Shown here piece after piece: positions 1 to 9,018 of a stretch of DNA of 64,000 nt. The stretch is from Wenzhouxiangellaceae bacterium. GTDB lineage: Bacteria; Pseudomonadota; Gammaproteobacteria; Xanthomonadales; Wenzhouxiangellaceae. The translations under genes and the position numbers were made by a program. How positions within the stretch are numbered: the stretch's first letter is position 1; each line of letters begins with the position of its first letter. The notes beneath the pieces are model-generated. The model saw only the letters and a program-made list of their open reading frames with translations, had not been told where the DNA came from and ran no database searches. Location: contig JANQPN010000076.1 in the NCBI GenBank assembly GCA_028289455.1, positions 1 through 64,000 on the forward strand, read 5' to 3'.

Positions 1-651
1 GGCGATGACTTTACCTGTGCAGCACCTGCAGCAGGCAGCGCGTGCAGCAACACTGCAGCGTTTGTAGTCCCGGCCAGTGATGGTGTGACGGCAGGCACAA
101 TCAGTCTGACGTTCATCGTAACGGTAGATGATCCGATTCCGGATAACGTGATCAGCATCGCCAACAGCGTGACGGTTCCGAATGAATGTCCGAACATCGG
201 AAATGTCATGACTAACGATTGTGATGAAGACACCCCGACAGAGCCGAATATCACGGTGGTCAAGAGTGTTGATGCCGGACCGGATAATATCGCATCGAGT
301 GGTGAGACGTTGACCTATACCATCACGTTCACCAACACCGGTGGTGCAGCACAAGATTATGCGGCTGGCGATATTGGTGAGGTGGTTCCGGACAACACCA
401 CGCATGCCGGTGGCGATGACTTTACCTGTGCAGCACCTGCAGCAGGCAGTGCGTGCAGTAACACCAATGCGTTTAGTGTTCCGGCAAGTGATGGTGCGAC
501 GGCCGGCACAATCAGTCTGACGTTTATCGTGACGGTTGATGATCCGATCCCGGATAACGTGACCAGCATCGATAACAGCGTGACGGTACCAAATGAATGT
601 CCGAACGTGGGTGGCAGCACCAATGACTGTGATGAAAGCACACCGACTGAA
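1..651 (+). repeat. In-frame tandem DUF11 coding repeat, period 411 bp
   Basis: The segment starting at base 1 (ggcgatgactttacctgtgc) recurs at base 412 with the same reading frame, a 411-base (137-residue) period. One full unit spans 241-651, and the partial first unit runs into the window edge, so more copies probably lie upstream. The two copies remain very similar at DNA level, while a more diverged protein-level copy sits in the neighbouring gene at about 3607-4020. Confidence 0.85.
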
Positions 652-2022
652 GCACGTGTTACCAGTGTTAAGAGTGTGGTTGACGCCAGCGGCGATGGAA
701 TTGCAGCCGCAGGTGAAGTACTGACATACACCATAACGCTGATGAACGCTGGCGGAAGTGTTGCCGATGATGTGCTGGTTCAGGATGCATTTACTGATCC
801 GAATGTTGTGATCAATGATGCACAGGCACTGGTCATTGTAGGTGGCAGTGATGTTATGCCGGTTAATCCGACGATCGGTGATCTGCGCACAACTGGCATC
901 AGTGTGGATGTGGCTGCTGGTGAAACAGTGACCATCACATTTACGGTGACAGTGGTTGATCCATTGCCAATAGATGCTGTTGAGGTTCTGAATCAGGCAG
1001 TTATCAACGGCATGATGAGCTGTCCGGATGGCACAGTATTCATTGATGGTCAGCCGGATATCAATGGTGATGGTTCAATAACTATTCCTGGCGATGATAC
1101 CAATGGTGACGGAATGGTTGATGAGGATGATTGTGATCCAACGACTATTCCGATACTGAATGCGGATCTGGATAAGGTGATTACATCCGTTACTCAGGTG
1201 AGTGCGACGGTATTCAGGGTTAACTATGATCTGACGGTAACCAATCTTGGTGGAGCAGATATCGTTTACACCCTTGATGACCAGCTGGGTTATCCGTCTG
1301 GACCAAGCCAGATCAACCTGCTGGATGGTAATGTCAGCACAATTGATGGCATCCTGGAGCCGGGCCTGGCAGGTAACGGTGGTAACTTCACACCGCAGAA
1401 TAATGTGTCTCTGCAACTCTCAGACTTTGATGTTGGATTGTCTATGGGCGAAAGTGATACCTACAGTGTCAGCATCAGGGTTGCGGTTAATCTGAGCAAT
1501 ATCAGTGGTAGCACAGCATGTACCGGAGCACCCGGCAGCGGGTTCTTCAATGAGGCTGTAATTGTTGGAACCATTGATCTTGATGCAAATGCCTGTGAGC
1601 CGATACCGGCAGATCAGGCGGCGATTGATCTTGAAAAGACCAATCGTCAGCTGACAGATAATGATGGCGACGGATTTGGTGACGTTGGTGAAATAATTGA
1701 ATATTCCTTCATTATCGAAAACACTGGAACGTTGCCTCTGGATAATGTCAGATTGATTGATCGCAGACTGCAGTCTCGTGACGGTACATTTACCGGATGT
1801 GATGCATCTGCCGCTATTGGAGCCGGTGAGCTGATCCTGAATGATCCTCTTGCACCGGGTGAAATAGTGGTTTGCCTGGGTGAGTACACGATTATTCAGG
1901 AAGACGTTGATAATCGCAGGGTCACAAATACAGCGACGGTACTTGGGTCTGCAACCAATGGACAAACCGTAAGCTCTCGTGCATCGGCTGTATTCACCAA
2001 CTTCAGCGTTGGTGGCGGGTAA
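1..2022 (+). CDS. DUF11-repeat secreted/surface protein, 5' end outside window
   Basis: The frame is open from the first base and ends at TAA 2020-2022, giving 673 visible residues; the true start lies upstream. The protein is built of beta-rich DUF11 (conserved repeat domain) units, recognisable by GE-L-YTI--TN-G and VTVDDPIP/NSVTVPNECPN signatures. A partial unit fills residues 1-80, a full near-copy residues 81-217, and more diverged units follow. Residues about 353-380 carry two Asp/Asn/Gly-rich loops (DINGDGS and DDTNGDGMVDEDD) resembling dockerin or EF-hand calcium loops. No C-terminal membrane segment or sorting tail is visible; it ends in VGGG. The next gene, 90 bases on, encodes a related protein. 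DUF11 proteins are usually exported and surface-associated; any adhesive or structural role here is inference. Confidence 0.85.
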   Translation, partial: GDDFTCAAPAAGSACSNTAAFVVPASDGVTAGTISLTFIVTVDDPIPDNVISIANSVTVPNECPNIGNVMTNDCDEDTPTEPNITVVKSVDAGPDNIASSGETLTYTITFTNTGGAAQDYAAGDIGEVVPDNTTHAGGDDFTCAAPAAGSACSNTNAFSVPASDGATAGTISLTFIVTVDDPIPDNVTSIDNSVTVPNECPNVGGSTNDCDESTPTEARVTSVKSVVDASGDGIAAAGEVLTYTITLMNAGGSVADDVLVQDAFTDPNVVINDAQALVIVGGSDVMPVNPTIGDLRTTGISVDVAAGETVTITFTVTVVDPLPIDAVEVLNQAVINGMMSCPDGTVFIDGQPDINGDGSITIPGDDTNGDGMVDEDDCDPTTIPILNADLDKVITSVTQVSATVFRVNYDLTVTNLGGADIVYTLDDQLGYPSGPSQINLLDGNVSTIDGILEPGLAGNGGNFTPQNNVSLQLSDFDVGLSMGESDTYSVSIRVAVNLSNISGSTACTGAPGSGFFNEAVIVGTIDLDANACEPIPADQAAIDLEKTNRQLTDNDGDGFGDVGEIIEYSFIIENTGTLPLDNVRLIDRRLQSRDGTFTGCDASAAIGAGELILNDPLAPGEIVVCLGEYTIIQEDVDNRRVTNTATVLGSATNGQTVSSRASAVFTNFSVGGG

Positions 2023-2112
2023 GCTGTGTTTACCGTCAGTCAGTAAAAAGGTGTACACTGGCTGCTGACTGATGGTAAACTAATAATGTGTATGTAAATC
2101 AGGGCTTTGCTT

Positions 2113-4512
2113 ATGAAACTTAAAGGCAATTATATTGTTGCCCTTGGCTTGCTAATCAGTGCGCAATTTGGGGTGGCGGCAACTCTAAATGGCGAAGTGG
2201 AAACGAGCAATGAACCCACTGGCAGTGGCTATACGCTGGATTATGTCCTGACCAACCCAGGTTCAGCGCCGGTAAGTGGTATCACACTTCACAGCAGCGC
2301 TCGGGTGCTGGGGCTTGATTGCAGTGCCATGACTGATCAGGGCAACGCCTTTAGTAGCGGTTCAGGCACACTGGCGGCTGGTGACAGTATTAACTGCCAG
2401 GCCCAGATTAATGCGCCATCAGATGATACCGGCCGTTTGCCAATAGATATCATCGCCCTGGGTACAGATACCGAGGGAAACCGGTTTCGCAGTAAAACCT
2501 CACATACAATTTTAATCAGCCAGCGTGGCGGTACCCCGGCAGATGAAGCTATCGGGACTGTGCTGATTGGTGCAGTGCACAATGACAATGATGCCGACTT
2601 TCTGTTTACCACCAATGACACGATTGATTACTCTTTTACAGTGGTCAATACAGGTACGGCAGTATTGAATAATATACTGGTGGTTGATGATCTCGGTACA
2701 ACTATTACCTGTCCTTCAACCACTCTGGCCGTCGACAGCAGTTTTGTATGTACATCAACCTATACAGTGCCTGATGATAACTCACAGTTTGATATCAGTA
2801 ATGGCGCCACGCTAACTGCTGATGGAGCCAATGGTCAGAGTGTTTTTGATGATGATTTATTCATTTCACTGCCAATATTGTTCGAAACTGCCAGCCTGAA
2901 TGCCGCCAAAGTACCTGCTATCAGCGATGATGCAACACCGGATGGTTTTGCCAGTGTGGGAGATGAAATTACTTATTCCATTATTATCACCAACGCCAAT
3001 GTTGATGATATTACGATTGACAGCATAACTGATCCATTACCCGGCCTGACCCCAATAGTATGCGATGCGATGACTCAGGGTGGAGTAGTGTTCACGGGAG
3101 TAGGTGACACCCTGCCAGCAGGCGACACAGTAATTTGTGAGGCCAGCGTAATCGTTACAGCTGTAGATCGTATGAACGGTCAAATCAATAATAATGTTGC
3201 CATAGTCGGTACATCCGTTTTGTTTGCACAGGTTAATGTGAACGCAGCAGCCACAGTAGTGGTTCCCTCGTTCCAGATCATAATTGAAAAAATCAGTACC
3301 GGTGCGACCGGGACATTTGACTATACATTGACCAATACCTCACCAGCCAACGTAAGTGTCACCACAACAGCTGTGGGTATGCCTGCCAGTGCTGCGCCGG
3401 TGTTTGTTGAGATGCTGGGCTCAGATGTAACCATTACAGAAGCTGTGCCAATGTTTTTCACGCTGGATGGTGTTGATTGTGCAGATGCAGCGGGGACTAT
3501 GGTCACAGTGATGCTGGCGGGAAGTACAGTGACGCTGGATGGCGCTGATTTGAATGTCGGTAATCCCAACACACAAAGTCCCATTACCTGTACGTTCATG
3601 AATAGCGCAGAGCCGGATATCTCAGTGACTAAGACGGTAGTTGATGAGAACCAGAATGGTTTTGCAGAACCGGGTGAACAGCTGGACTACACCATTACAT
3701 TAACCAATGATGGTGGTGCACCCATAACCTATGCGGTGGGTGATATACAGGAAACTGTACCTGCTGATACCACAGCTGCCGGTGGAGATGATTTTGATTG
3801 TATGGCTGGTGACCCTGCGGCTACGGTATGTGATACCAATGCGCCGGTGACGGTGCCTGCCAATGATGGCGTTAACCCAGGTATGGCTACATTGACCTTC
3901 AGCGTAATTGTCGATGATCCTCTGCCGCAGGATGTGGATATGATCAGCAATAGTGTGATTGTGCCGGATGAATGTCCAAATACCGGCGGCAGCACCAATG
4001 ATTGTGATGAAGATACACCTGCGCTGGGTAACGAGCTGGATCTGGCAATCGAAAAGGTAGCCAGTCAGAACTTTGTAACATTGGAAAATATCTTCACCTA
4101 CACAATTACGGTGACCAATATCAGCATGGTGGTCGGTCCGGATGCCATTGTGACGGATGATCTGCCACCGGAATTGCTGTTTATTGAAACTGAGGGTTGT
4201 ATGAACGACCCGGACGGCATACCGGTATGTGAGTTGGGCGATATACAGCCGGGAGAAAGCATCAGCTACGAAATCACTGTTCAACTGATTGGTGTACCCA
4301 CCGGTGGTTTGCTTGAAAACATTGCAGAGGCCAGCAGTGGTGGTGTTGATGTTGATACATCAAACAATGTTGATAGTGCTGTAATAGGCGTGATTGTACC
4401 GGTGCCGGCAGTCAGTAATATCGGCTTGTTGATTTTGATTTTACTTTCACTGACGGTTTCCTGGATGACGATTTCATCAAACCGGAAGCAAACAGCTGCG
4501 AATCAGCGATAA
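2113..4512 (+). CDS. DUF11-repeat exported protein with IPTL-CTERM-like tail
   Basis: This 799-residue protein starts at ATG 2113; an in-frame TTG lies two codons upstream, but AGGG at 2101-2104 is well spaced for the ATG. Residues 1-23 form a Sec signal peptide (MKLKGNYIVALGLLISAQ, then a cut near FGVAA). Several DUF11-like beta domains follow; the one at about residues 499-637 matches the repeat of the upstream gene, including DDPLPQDV and VPDECPNTGGSTNDCDE. The C-terminus has VPAVSNIGLLILIL, a hydrophobic helix and then SSNRK, which resembles the IPTL-CTERM sorting tail (proline-rich motif, helix, basic end). Together with its neighbour it looks like a pair of envelope repeat proteins. Ligand and role are unknown. 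Confidence 0.85.
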   Translation: MKLKGNYIVALGLLISAQFGVAATLNGEVETSNEPTGSGYTLDYVLTNPGSAPVSGITLHSSARVLGLDCSAMTDQGNAFSSGSGTLAAGDSINCQAQINAPSDDTGRLPIDIIALGTDTEGNRFRSKTSHTILISQRGGTPADEAIGTVLIGAVHNDNDADFLFTTNDTIDYSFTVVNTGTAVLNNILVVDDLGTTITCPSTTLAVDSSFVCTSTYTVPDDNSQFDISNGATLTADGANGQSVFDDDLFISLPILFETASLNAAKVPAISDDATPDGFASVGDEITYSIIITNANVDDITIDSITDPLPGLTPIVCDAMTQGGVVFTGVGDTLPAGDTVICEASVIVTAVDRMNGQINNNVAIVGTSVLFAQVNVNAAATVVVPSFQIIIEKISTGATGTFDYTLTNTSPANVSVTTTAVGMPASAAPVFVEMLGSDVTITEAVPMFFTLDGVDCADAAGTMVTVMLAGSTVTLDGADLNVGNPNTQSPITCTFMNSAEPDISVTKTVVDENQNGFAEPGEQLDYTITLTNDGGAPITYAVGDIQETVPADTTAAGGDDFDCMAGDPAATVCDTNAPVTVPANDGVNPGMATLTFSVIVDDPLPQDVDMISNSVIVPDECPNTGGSTNDCDEDTPALGNELDLAIEKVASQNFVTLENIFTYTITVTNISMVVGPDAIVTDDLPPELLFIETEGCMNDPDGIPVCELGDIQPGESISYEITVQLIGVPTGGLLENIAEASSGGVDVDTSNNVDSAVIGVIVPVPAVSNIGLLILILLSLTVSWMTISSNRKQTAANQR

Positions 4513-4552
4513 GTATCTGCAGCCTGTAAGAAGGCTGTAACGATAATATTTA

Positions 4553-4585
4553 CCCCGGGCCGCAGATGCGTGGCCCGGGGTTTTT
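4553..4585 (+). terminator. Rho-independent terminator after DUF11 gene
   Basis: A perfect 9-bp GC stem (CCCCGGGCC at 4553-4561 with GGCCCGGGG at 4572-4580) has a 10-base loop and is followed at once by five T. It lies 40 bases after the stop of the DUF11 gene and should end that transcript. Confidence 0.9.
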
Positions 4586-4772
4586 ATTTGGAGCTCTTCG
4601 CGGTGTTGAAGGCTAATTTCACTTAGCGTCCACCTGCGAAATCAAAGTACAGCTGATTCGGTCAGTTTGTAAGTATCTCAAGGATTTTTAGGGATTTATG
4701 CAATTACAGCCCTTCATGCTTAAATTTTGTTAAGCTTAACTGCTGCTCACGATTTGTCAGGGACTGCCACAC

Positions 4773-5567
4773 ATGATTACTCGCAAATTTATTCTCCAGA
4801 TCACAATGCTGATGATTTTCCTGCTGCCCGGTTATGCCAGTGCACAGGATGATGATTTTCGATTTGAATTTAATCGACAGCCTGAAGATAAACCTCGGTA
4901 TGAGCAACGCCGTTTGCAGCATGAGGATATATTCGCAAAACTGCGCCGCAGTGAAGAACGCTACAGTTATGATACCGGAAATATTGGTATTGGATCTGCA
5001 TCGGTAAAACCGTTACTGCCGGGAACTGAAGCACCGTCATTCAGCCTGACGGGTCTTACGGGTAATGTGATTAACGTTAAACCTGGGGAATTGCAGAAGC
5101 CGCTGGTCATCACTTTTTACAGGGGAGGGTGGTGCCCGTATTGCAACCTGCATCTTGCCGAATTACGCAAAGCGGAAGAAACTTTGCTGGCGCAGGGTTT
5201 CGATGTATGGTTCATCAGCCCAGATAAGCCTGAGTCACTGTATGAATCGCTGGAAGATCCAGATATTGGCTATTCGTTGTATTCTGACTCTACCCTGGAT
5301 ACTGCCAGGGCATTTGGAGTGGCCTATCAGGTTGAGCAGGATGCATTGGATCGGTTTTTTAACGGTGGATTAAGTCTGCAGAATGCCTCAGGACAGGATC
5401 ATACTTACTTGCCGGCACCAGGGACATTTATTATCGGTACAGATGGATTGATTCATTTTCAGTATGTCAATCCAAACTTTAAAACCCGCCTTGATCCGAA
5501 TGTATTGCTGGCTGCAGCTGCGTCTTATATAAATTTTGGTGATAAGCCGGCACTGGCCAGCCAGTAG
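4773..5567 (+). CDS. Exported peroxiredoxin-like (AhpC/TSA) protein
   Basis: This 264-residue protein starts with a clear signal peptide (residues 1-24, ending YASAQ), so it should act in the periplasm or envelope. A thioredoxin-fold AhpC/TSA domain follows from about residue 80 (PGTEAPSFSLTGLTG). The redox motif is W120-C121-P-Y-C124 within FYRGGWCPYCNLHL, a CxxC rather than the single peroxidatic Cys of classic peroxiredoxins. That places it with the peroxiredoxin-like thioredoxin-fold proteins, which reduce peroxides or disulfides. Residues 25-75 are a charged linker with no recognised domain. The next gene begins about ten bases after its stop and is probably cotranscribed. The true substrate cannot be read from sequence. 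Confidence 0.85.
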   Translation: MITRKFILQITMLMIFLLPGYASAQDDDFRFEFNRQPEDKPRYEQRRLQHEDIFAKLRRSEERYSYDTGNIGIGSASVKPLLPGTEAPSFSLTGLTGNVINVKPGELQKPLVITFYRGGWCPYCNLHLAELRKAEETLLAQGFDVWFISPDKPESLYESLEDPDIGYSLYSDSTLDTARAFGVAYQVEQDALDRFFNGGLSLQNASGQDHTYLPAPGTFIIGTDGLIHFQYVNPNFKTRLDPNVLLAAAASYINFGDKPALASQ

Positions 5568-5577
5568 AGCAAAACAG

Positions 5578-6000
5578 TTGCGACCATATTGTCTGGGCAT
5601 ATGTCTATGTGTATTTGCCTCAATACTTTCTGCGCAGCAGGAAATAACGGAATATCATCATGGCCAGGTGGTAGCCGACTCTCAAGTGTGGCTGGCCTGG
5701 GATGCTCATGAGGATGAATGGGTATCTCTGGAACAGTTCTGGTTAAACCATGCACAAAGAGCAGGAGGGTTGCGCTGGGGTTATGCTGAGAAGTATCCGG
5801 TTTATGCTGAAGTTGAAGAAAATGATCTGATCATAATCACCACGCCCGGTGGAATATGTTTAATGGAATTTTTCCATCAGCGGTGGCGGCGGGCAAATGA
5901 TGTCCGCCGTTGGGATTCAAAATTTAATCAATACGCCGGTTGTGCAGATGTTCATCAATATCGCGGCAGGTTGAGAGCATCCAGCCAAGTAAGTCCATAG
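5578..6000 (+). CDS. Hypothetical small secreted protein
   Basis: I do not recognise this family. The frame is open from before 5536 and ends at TAG 5998-6000. No ATG is available; TTG 5578 puts a basic residue and a hydrophobic stretch (LRPYCLGICLCVFASILSAQQ is the signal region, cut near SAQ) at the N-terminus, and GTG 5539 or TTG 5536 are alternatives overlapping the upstream gene. The mature part, about 120 residues, is acidic and rich in Trp and Tyr (WLAWDAHEDEWVSLEQFW, FFHQRWRRAND). It sits between the peroxiredoxin-like gene and the EamA transporter and its stop overlaps the next start (TAGTG), so the three are probably translated from one transcript. Confidence 0.6.
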   Translation: MRPYCLGICLCVFASILSAQQEITEYHHGQVVADSQVWLAWDAHEDEWVSLEQFWLNHAQRAGGLRWGYAEKYPVYAEVEENDLIIITTPGGICLMEFFHQRWRRANDVRRWDSKFNQYAGCADVHQYRGRLRASSQVSP

Positions 6001-6866
6001 TGCATTCCAATCACAAAATCACCTGGTTGTTTGCCGGTCTTGCTTTGGTTGGATTTGCAGCCAATTCAGTATTATGCCGCTTGGCTTTGGCGCAACACAG
6101 TATCGATGCTGTCAGCTTTACCGTTATCCGGCTTGCCAGCGGTGCTTTGTTGTTATGGCTGCTGGTGCGCAAGAAAGGCAAAAGCAAACCAATCAGAGAA
6201 AATATTCTACCGGCATTAATGCTGTTTCTTTATGCTGTTTTGTTTTCCTGGGCATATCTGCAATTAAGTACCGCCACCGGTGCATTAATTTTGTTTGGAA
6301 GTGTACAAATCGGACTGCTGCTGATGACAATTTTGCAACGACAGCGCCAAACGGTATGGGAGTGGCTTGCGCTTGTGGTGGCCAATGCAGGTTTCGTATG
6401 GTTGATGCTTCCTGAAACAACACGGCCGCCACTGCTGGCAGCAGGATTAATGGCCGGGGCAGGTTTGGCCTGGGCAGTTTATACCTGGGTTGGTCGGGCC
6501 AGTAAAAAACCAATTCAGGATACAGCTGATAATTTTATCCATAGCCTACCGTTTGTAGGCTTATTATTGGTTGGCTTTTGGTTGGTGGGGTTTGACTGGC
6601 ATATGCAATGGCCCGGGTTGATACTGGCTATTTCTTCCGGGGCACTGGCATCTGCACTGGGGTATGTTTGCTGGTATACAGCACTGCCCGGCTTAAGCGC
6701 CAGCCAGGCAGGGATGGTCCAATTAATGGGGCCGGTTCTGGCGGCAGTTGGCGGGATATTCCTTGTCGGAGAAGCTGTTCCGTTACAGGTATGGCTGGCA
6801 GCAGCACTGATTCTCGGTGGAATTGGAATCAGCTTAGTGGGAAAAGCCAGGCAGATAAAAAAATAA
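6000..6866 (+). CDS. EamA/DMT-family membrane transporter
   Basis: This 288-residue protein has about ten hydrophobic segments in two repeated halves, the pattern of EamA (DUF6, drug/metabolite transporter) permeases that export or exchange small metabolites across the inner membrane. The first helix starts at ITWLFAGLALVGFAANSVLC, and the second half shows GYVCWYTALPGLSASQAGMV and LGGIGISLVG. The open frame extends up to 5940, but that would add about 20 polar residues with several Cys. GTG 6000 overlaps the previous stop by one base (TAGTG) and starts just ahead of helix 1, so it is preferred. Substrate unknown. It converges on the MscS gene, 31 bases away. Confidence 0.85.
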   Translation: MHSNHKITWLFAGLALVGFAANSVLCRLALAQHSIDAVSFTVIRLASGALLLWLLVRKKGKSKPIRENILPALMLFLYAVLFSWAYLQLSTATGALILFGSVQIGLLLMTILQRQRQTVWEWLALVVANAGFVWLMLPETTRPPLLAAGLMAGAGLAWAVYTWVGRASKKPIQDTADNFIHSLPFVGLLLVGFWLVGFDWHMQWPGLILAISSGALASALGYVCWYTALPGLSASQAGMVQLMGPVLAAVGGIFLVGEAVPLQVWLAAALILGGIGISLVGKARQIKK

Positions 6867-6897
6867 TGTCAGCCGTCTATTCTTTGGTTAACCCTAG

Positions 6898-8070
6898 TCA
6901 CTCAGATATGTGTTCAGGCATGCTGCGGACATATATATCCTGCTGTGGGAATGGAATCTCGATATTTTCTGCGACAAATCGTTTGTAAACCTGCATGTGC
7001 AGCTCGTGACTGACTTTGCCGCGTTCAACCGGCGCATTAATCCAGCAGAGTAATTCAAAGTCCAGACTTGAGTCACCGAAACGACGCATGCGTACCCGTG
7101 GAGCAGGTGCAGGTGCGATGGCATGGTTGTTTTTGGCAATATCTTCCAGAACAGCCACGACATGGTCTATATCGCTGCCGTAAGCCACGCCCACTTTGAT
7201 TCGAATACGGCTTTTTTCATAAGGTCCGCCGCTTTCGTTGATGATTTTTGCATTAGCGATTACCGCGTTTGGAATGGTGATCTCTACATCATCACGGGTA
7301 ATCAGGCGGGTACTGCGCAAGCCGACACTGGTTACCTGTCCTCGTTCACCACTATCAAGATTGACAAAATCACCAATTTGATAAGGTGCGTCGGCAACAA
7401 TAAAAACGCCTGAGAACAGATTGGCCAGAGTATCTCTGGCAGCAAAACCGATAGCGATGCCCAGAACCCCGGCTGATGCCAGCCAGGCGGCAGGGTTAAT
7501 TCCCCATAGCATCAACAGCGCATAACTGGCAAAACCCAGCAGCAGCACCATAAACAGGATATTGAATAACGGTATAGTCCGCTCTTCAATTAAAGGGAAA
7601 CGCTGATGGTTACGTCCCAAAGATTCCAGAATCAGTTTGCTGGCGGGCAGCAGTGCCATAAGCCAGGACATAATGACAATTGATGCCATTACGTTGCCGA
7701 AGATGTTGTAAAACGACCCACCTGAAGTTAAAGGCCTTATTGCCAGTACCAGAAAAAACAGGAAAACCGTTAAAAACATTGGCCGCATCAATAATGCGAT
7801 CAACTTATCATCGGTGGTGGTTTTGGTACGTTTGGTCAGTTGAACCAGGGTTTTGCCCATCAGCCAGCCGACGGCTCTGGCGGCGATGTATCCAAACAGT
7901 ACAACAGCAATGGAGCCGATAAAGGGGTGTTCAACCACAGTTTCCCATACAGCCATCAATGGCTCGGGCAAGAACTCTTTCAGGCTGTCAATGCGATCAG
8001 AAAAGCCCGGTGACTCAGCAACGGTTTCAGTAATGTTTTCGCTGCTGCTGCTTGTGCTGTCTTGGGCCAT
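6898..8070 (-). CDS. MscS-family mechanosensitive ion channel
   Basis: This 390-residue inner-membrane protein has a soluble N-terminus (about 30 residues), three to five hydrophobic helices (residues about 45-205), and the MscS pore helix and beta domain. The pore region reads GVLGIAIGFAARDTLANLFS, followed by the Sm-like core (PYQIGDFVNLDSGERGQVTS, VEITIPNAVIANAKIINES) and the C-terminal alpha/beta domain. MscS channels open under membrane tension and release solutes during hypo-osmotic shock. It is last in a minus-strand run behind the sulfotransferase-like and aminotransferase-like genes, 25 bases after the latter, so it may be cotranscribed with them. Whether it has a dedicated link to those enzymes is unknown. 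Confidence 0.93.
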   Translation of the reverse strand: MAQDSTSSSSENITETVAESPGFSDRIDSLKEFLPEPLMAVWETVVEHPFIGSIAVVLFGYIAARAVGWLMGKTLVQLTKRTKTTTDDKLIALLMRPMFLTVFLFFLVLAIRPLTSGGSFYNIFGNVMASIVIMSWLMALLPASKLILESLGRNHQRFPLIEERTIPLFNILFMVLLLGFASYALLMLWGINPAAWLASAGVLGIAIGFAARDTLANLFSGVFIVADAPYQIGDFVNLDSGERGQVTSVGLRSTRLITRDDVEITIPNAVIANAKIINESGGPYEKSRIRIKVGVAYGSDIDHVVAVLEDIAKNNHAIAPAPAPRVRMRRFGDSSLDFELLCWINAPVERGKVSHELHMQVYKRFVAENIEIPFPQQDIYVRSMPEHISE

Positions 8071-8095
8071 GGGTAATCAACTCCTGATTTTGATC

Positions 8096-8992
8096 CTATA
8101 CTATCTGATATCCTTCATTTGCAGTACAGTGGCTGTAAAGTTCACCAATCCGCGCAGTCATCGGATATTCACCTGAACCAATCCGGCGGCCGTCAACTTG
8201 CTCTACCGGAACGATTTCACCCATTGTACCTGTACAAAAAACTTCATCGGAACGGTACAGCTCGGTCAGCGATAAATTCTTAATTTCATGCTGGATATCC
8301 TGTTCCCGGCAGATGCGCAGAACAGTTGTCCGGGTCACCCCTTCCGGGCAGGCATGGGTATGCGGTGTATACACAATATTGTTATGCACCATAAAAACAT
8401 GCGTTGCATTGGTTTCCGCTATAAACCCTTGGTAATCAAGCATCAGTGCATCGTCAGCGCCGGCATGATTAGCCTCAATTTTTGCCAGAATTGACTGCAG
8501 CAAATTGGCATGATGGATTTTGGGGTCCAGGCAGTCAGGTGGAAACCGGCGAACACTACTGGTTATCAGACTCAGGCCCGATTTGTCATAAACAGGTGCT
8601 TTATGCTCAGCCAGGATAATTAGTGTAGATCCTGATTGATTCAGTCTTGGGTCCATGCCGGAGGTAATTTTCACACCCCGGGTCAGAGTCAGGCGGATGT
8701 GTACGCCATCAGACATATTATTGCCTTCCAGTGTGCGTTTAAGCTGATGAATGATTTCATCTTCACTGGGAATGTCTGTAAATGCCAAAGCTTTTGCAGA
8801 GCTGTGCAGGCGGGAAATATGTCTGCGAAGGGCGAAGATTCGTCCATTATATAGACGCAATCCCTCCCAGACTGCGTCACCACCTTGAACGGCGCTGTCA
8901 AAAGGGCTGATGGCAGCTTGATCGCGGTGTACCAGGGAGCCATTGATATTAACGATCAAATCAGTGTTCTTGGAATCAAAAGATTGCAGCAT
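8096..8992 (-). CDS. Class IV aminotransferase-like protein, PLP-lysine position is His
   Basis: This 298-residue protein has the full fold type IV (branched-chain/D-amino acid transaminase) layout: DSAVQGGDAVWEGLRLYNG near residue 32, RIFALRRHISRLHSSAKAL, the PLP ring-contact Glu in GFIAETNATHVF (about 189-200), and the phosphate-binding TGTMGEIVPVEQ near the end. In the usual family the Schiff-base lysine lies in LDPRIKSLNYL. The matching segment here is LDPKIHHANLLQSILAKIEA, so H160 occupies the lysine position; K158 is two residues away. The codons (cat cat) are unambiguous. It may be a pseudo-transaminase, use another chemistry, or use K158. It lies 26 bases after the sulfotransferase-like gene. 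A similar fusion of both domains is known to me in plant 'BCAT-like' proteins. I would not name it ilvE. Confidence 0.85.
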   Translation of the reverse strand: MLQSFDSKNTDLIVNINGSLVHRDQAAISPFDSAVQGGDAVWEGLRLYNGRIFALRRHISRLHSSAKALAFTDIPSEDEIIHQLKRTLEGNNMSDGVHIRLTLTRGVKITSGMDPRLNQSGSTLIILAEHKAPVYDKSGLSLITSSVRRFPPDCLDPKIHHANLLQSILAKIEANHAGADDALMLDYQGFIAETNATHVFMVHNNIVYTPHTHACPEGVTRTTVLRICREQDIQHEIKNLSLTELYRSDEVFCTGTMGEIVPVEQVDGRRIGSGEYPMTARIGELYSHCTANEGYQIV

Positions 8993-9018
8993 GAAGAAAC
9001 CTCAAAAAATGCAGGAAA

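Noticed and set aside
1..651. Possible CRISPR or satellite array
   Set aside because: The repeats are 411 bases, in frame and encode a protein domain; there are no spacers of constant length.
1420..2058. Long antisense frame (212 codons) opposite the DUF11 gene
   Set aside because: It lies fully across a clear repeat-protein frame, has a Cys/Arg/Ile-rich composition typical of a shadow, no start site and no recognisable domain.
3700..4284. Antisense frame (194 codons) opposite the second DUF11 gene
   Set aside because: Same reasons; it mirrors the low-complexity Asp/Thr/Val codons of the sense frame.
8096..8992. Plain ilvE call
   Set aside because: The PLP-lysine position is His and the sequence is closer to the aminotransferase-like group paired with sulfotransferase-like genes.
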